Below are positions 64,000 to 64,000 of a stretch of DNA of 64,000 bases, piece by piece (positions within the stretch are counted from its first letter, which is position 1; each line of letters begins with the position of its first letter). Source of the DNA: Faecalispora sporosphaeroides DSM 1294 (GTDB lineage: Bacteria > Bacillota > Clostridia > Oscillospirales > Acutalibacteraceae); contig KB911070.1 of assembly GCA_000383295.1 (NCBI GenBank), forward strand, positions 124,001-188,000, given 5' to 3'. Both the position numbers and the translations under genes were made by a program. The notes under the pieces were generated by a model. That model was not told the DNA's origin. It saw only the letters and a program-made list of their open reading frames with translations, and did no database searches.

Positions 64000-64000
64000 G

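Overview
The window is chromosomal DNA of a low-oxygen, Gram-positive bacterium of the class Clostridia, most likely the Oscillospiraceae/Ruminococcaceae side of that class. The reasons are the strong AGGAGG-type ribosome binding sites with frequent GTG and TTG starts, coding DNA around 55% GC with AT-rich promoters of TTGACA-17-TATAAT type, and control by Firmicute-style RNA leaders (SAM-I, FMN, T-box, GlpP antitermination). The assignment is inference, as no 16S gene is present. I see no tRNA, rRNA, CRISPR array, insertion sequence or prophage.

Layout. 1-4900: the truncated recD2 helicase gene, a small membrane protein, and a divergent TetR regulator / 14-TM drug exporter pair with two operators. 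4950-7250: metK behind a SAM-I riboswitch and ribU behind an FMN riboswitch. 7350-19700: the information-processing block, all on the minus strand (rpoB-rpoC, then rpsL-rpsG-fusA-tuf); rpoB starts its own transcript and has no rplJ/rplL beside it. 19850-21400: an Mrp/NBP35 Fe-S carrier and a small membrane protein on the plus strand. 21400-25430: a cysteine-peptidase-like protein, then the most unusual locus: three translationally coupled plus-strand genes for a cytosolic substrate-binding protein with a DUF1858 domain, a metallochaperone-like G3E GTPase and an ABC ATPase with a DUF1858-like N-terminus, with no permease gene. 25660-29840: an RluA-type pseudouridine synthase, a nitroreductase, a chemotaxis-receptor remnant and a MATE exporter.

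30000-36800 is a glycerol unit on the minus strand: glpP antiterminator, flavin reductase, glpK, glpF, a glycerol-3-phosphate dehydrogenase with a C-terminal Fe-S domain, a second FAD oxidoreductase and a DUF1667 protein. Two similar leader hairpins (before the flavin reductase and before the dehydrogenase) are the probable GlpP targets. 37300-46300 is an accessory region: YitT protein, MerR regulator, two aldo/keto reductases, an Eis-like acetyltransferase, a second nitroreductase, a metallo-hydrolase remnant, a DMT exporter and an Fsr-type exporter. 46400-53250 is a complete tryptophan operon, trpEGDCFBA, behind a T-box leader whose specifier codon reads TGG.

53400-64000: a divergent HxlR regulator / PPOX flavoprotein pair, a MarR regulator with a heterodimeric ABC exporter, a YdcF-like membrane protein, a membrane diguanylate cyclase, a Fe-S uracil-DNA glycosylase, an FkbM methyltransferase, and the 3' end of another gene at the edge. 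The recurring theme is efflux plus flavin/NAD(P)H redox enzymes under one-component regulators, around housekeeping operons controlled by metabolite-sensing RNA.
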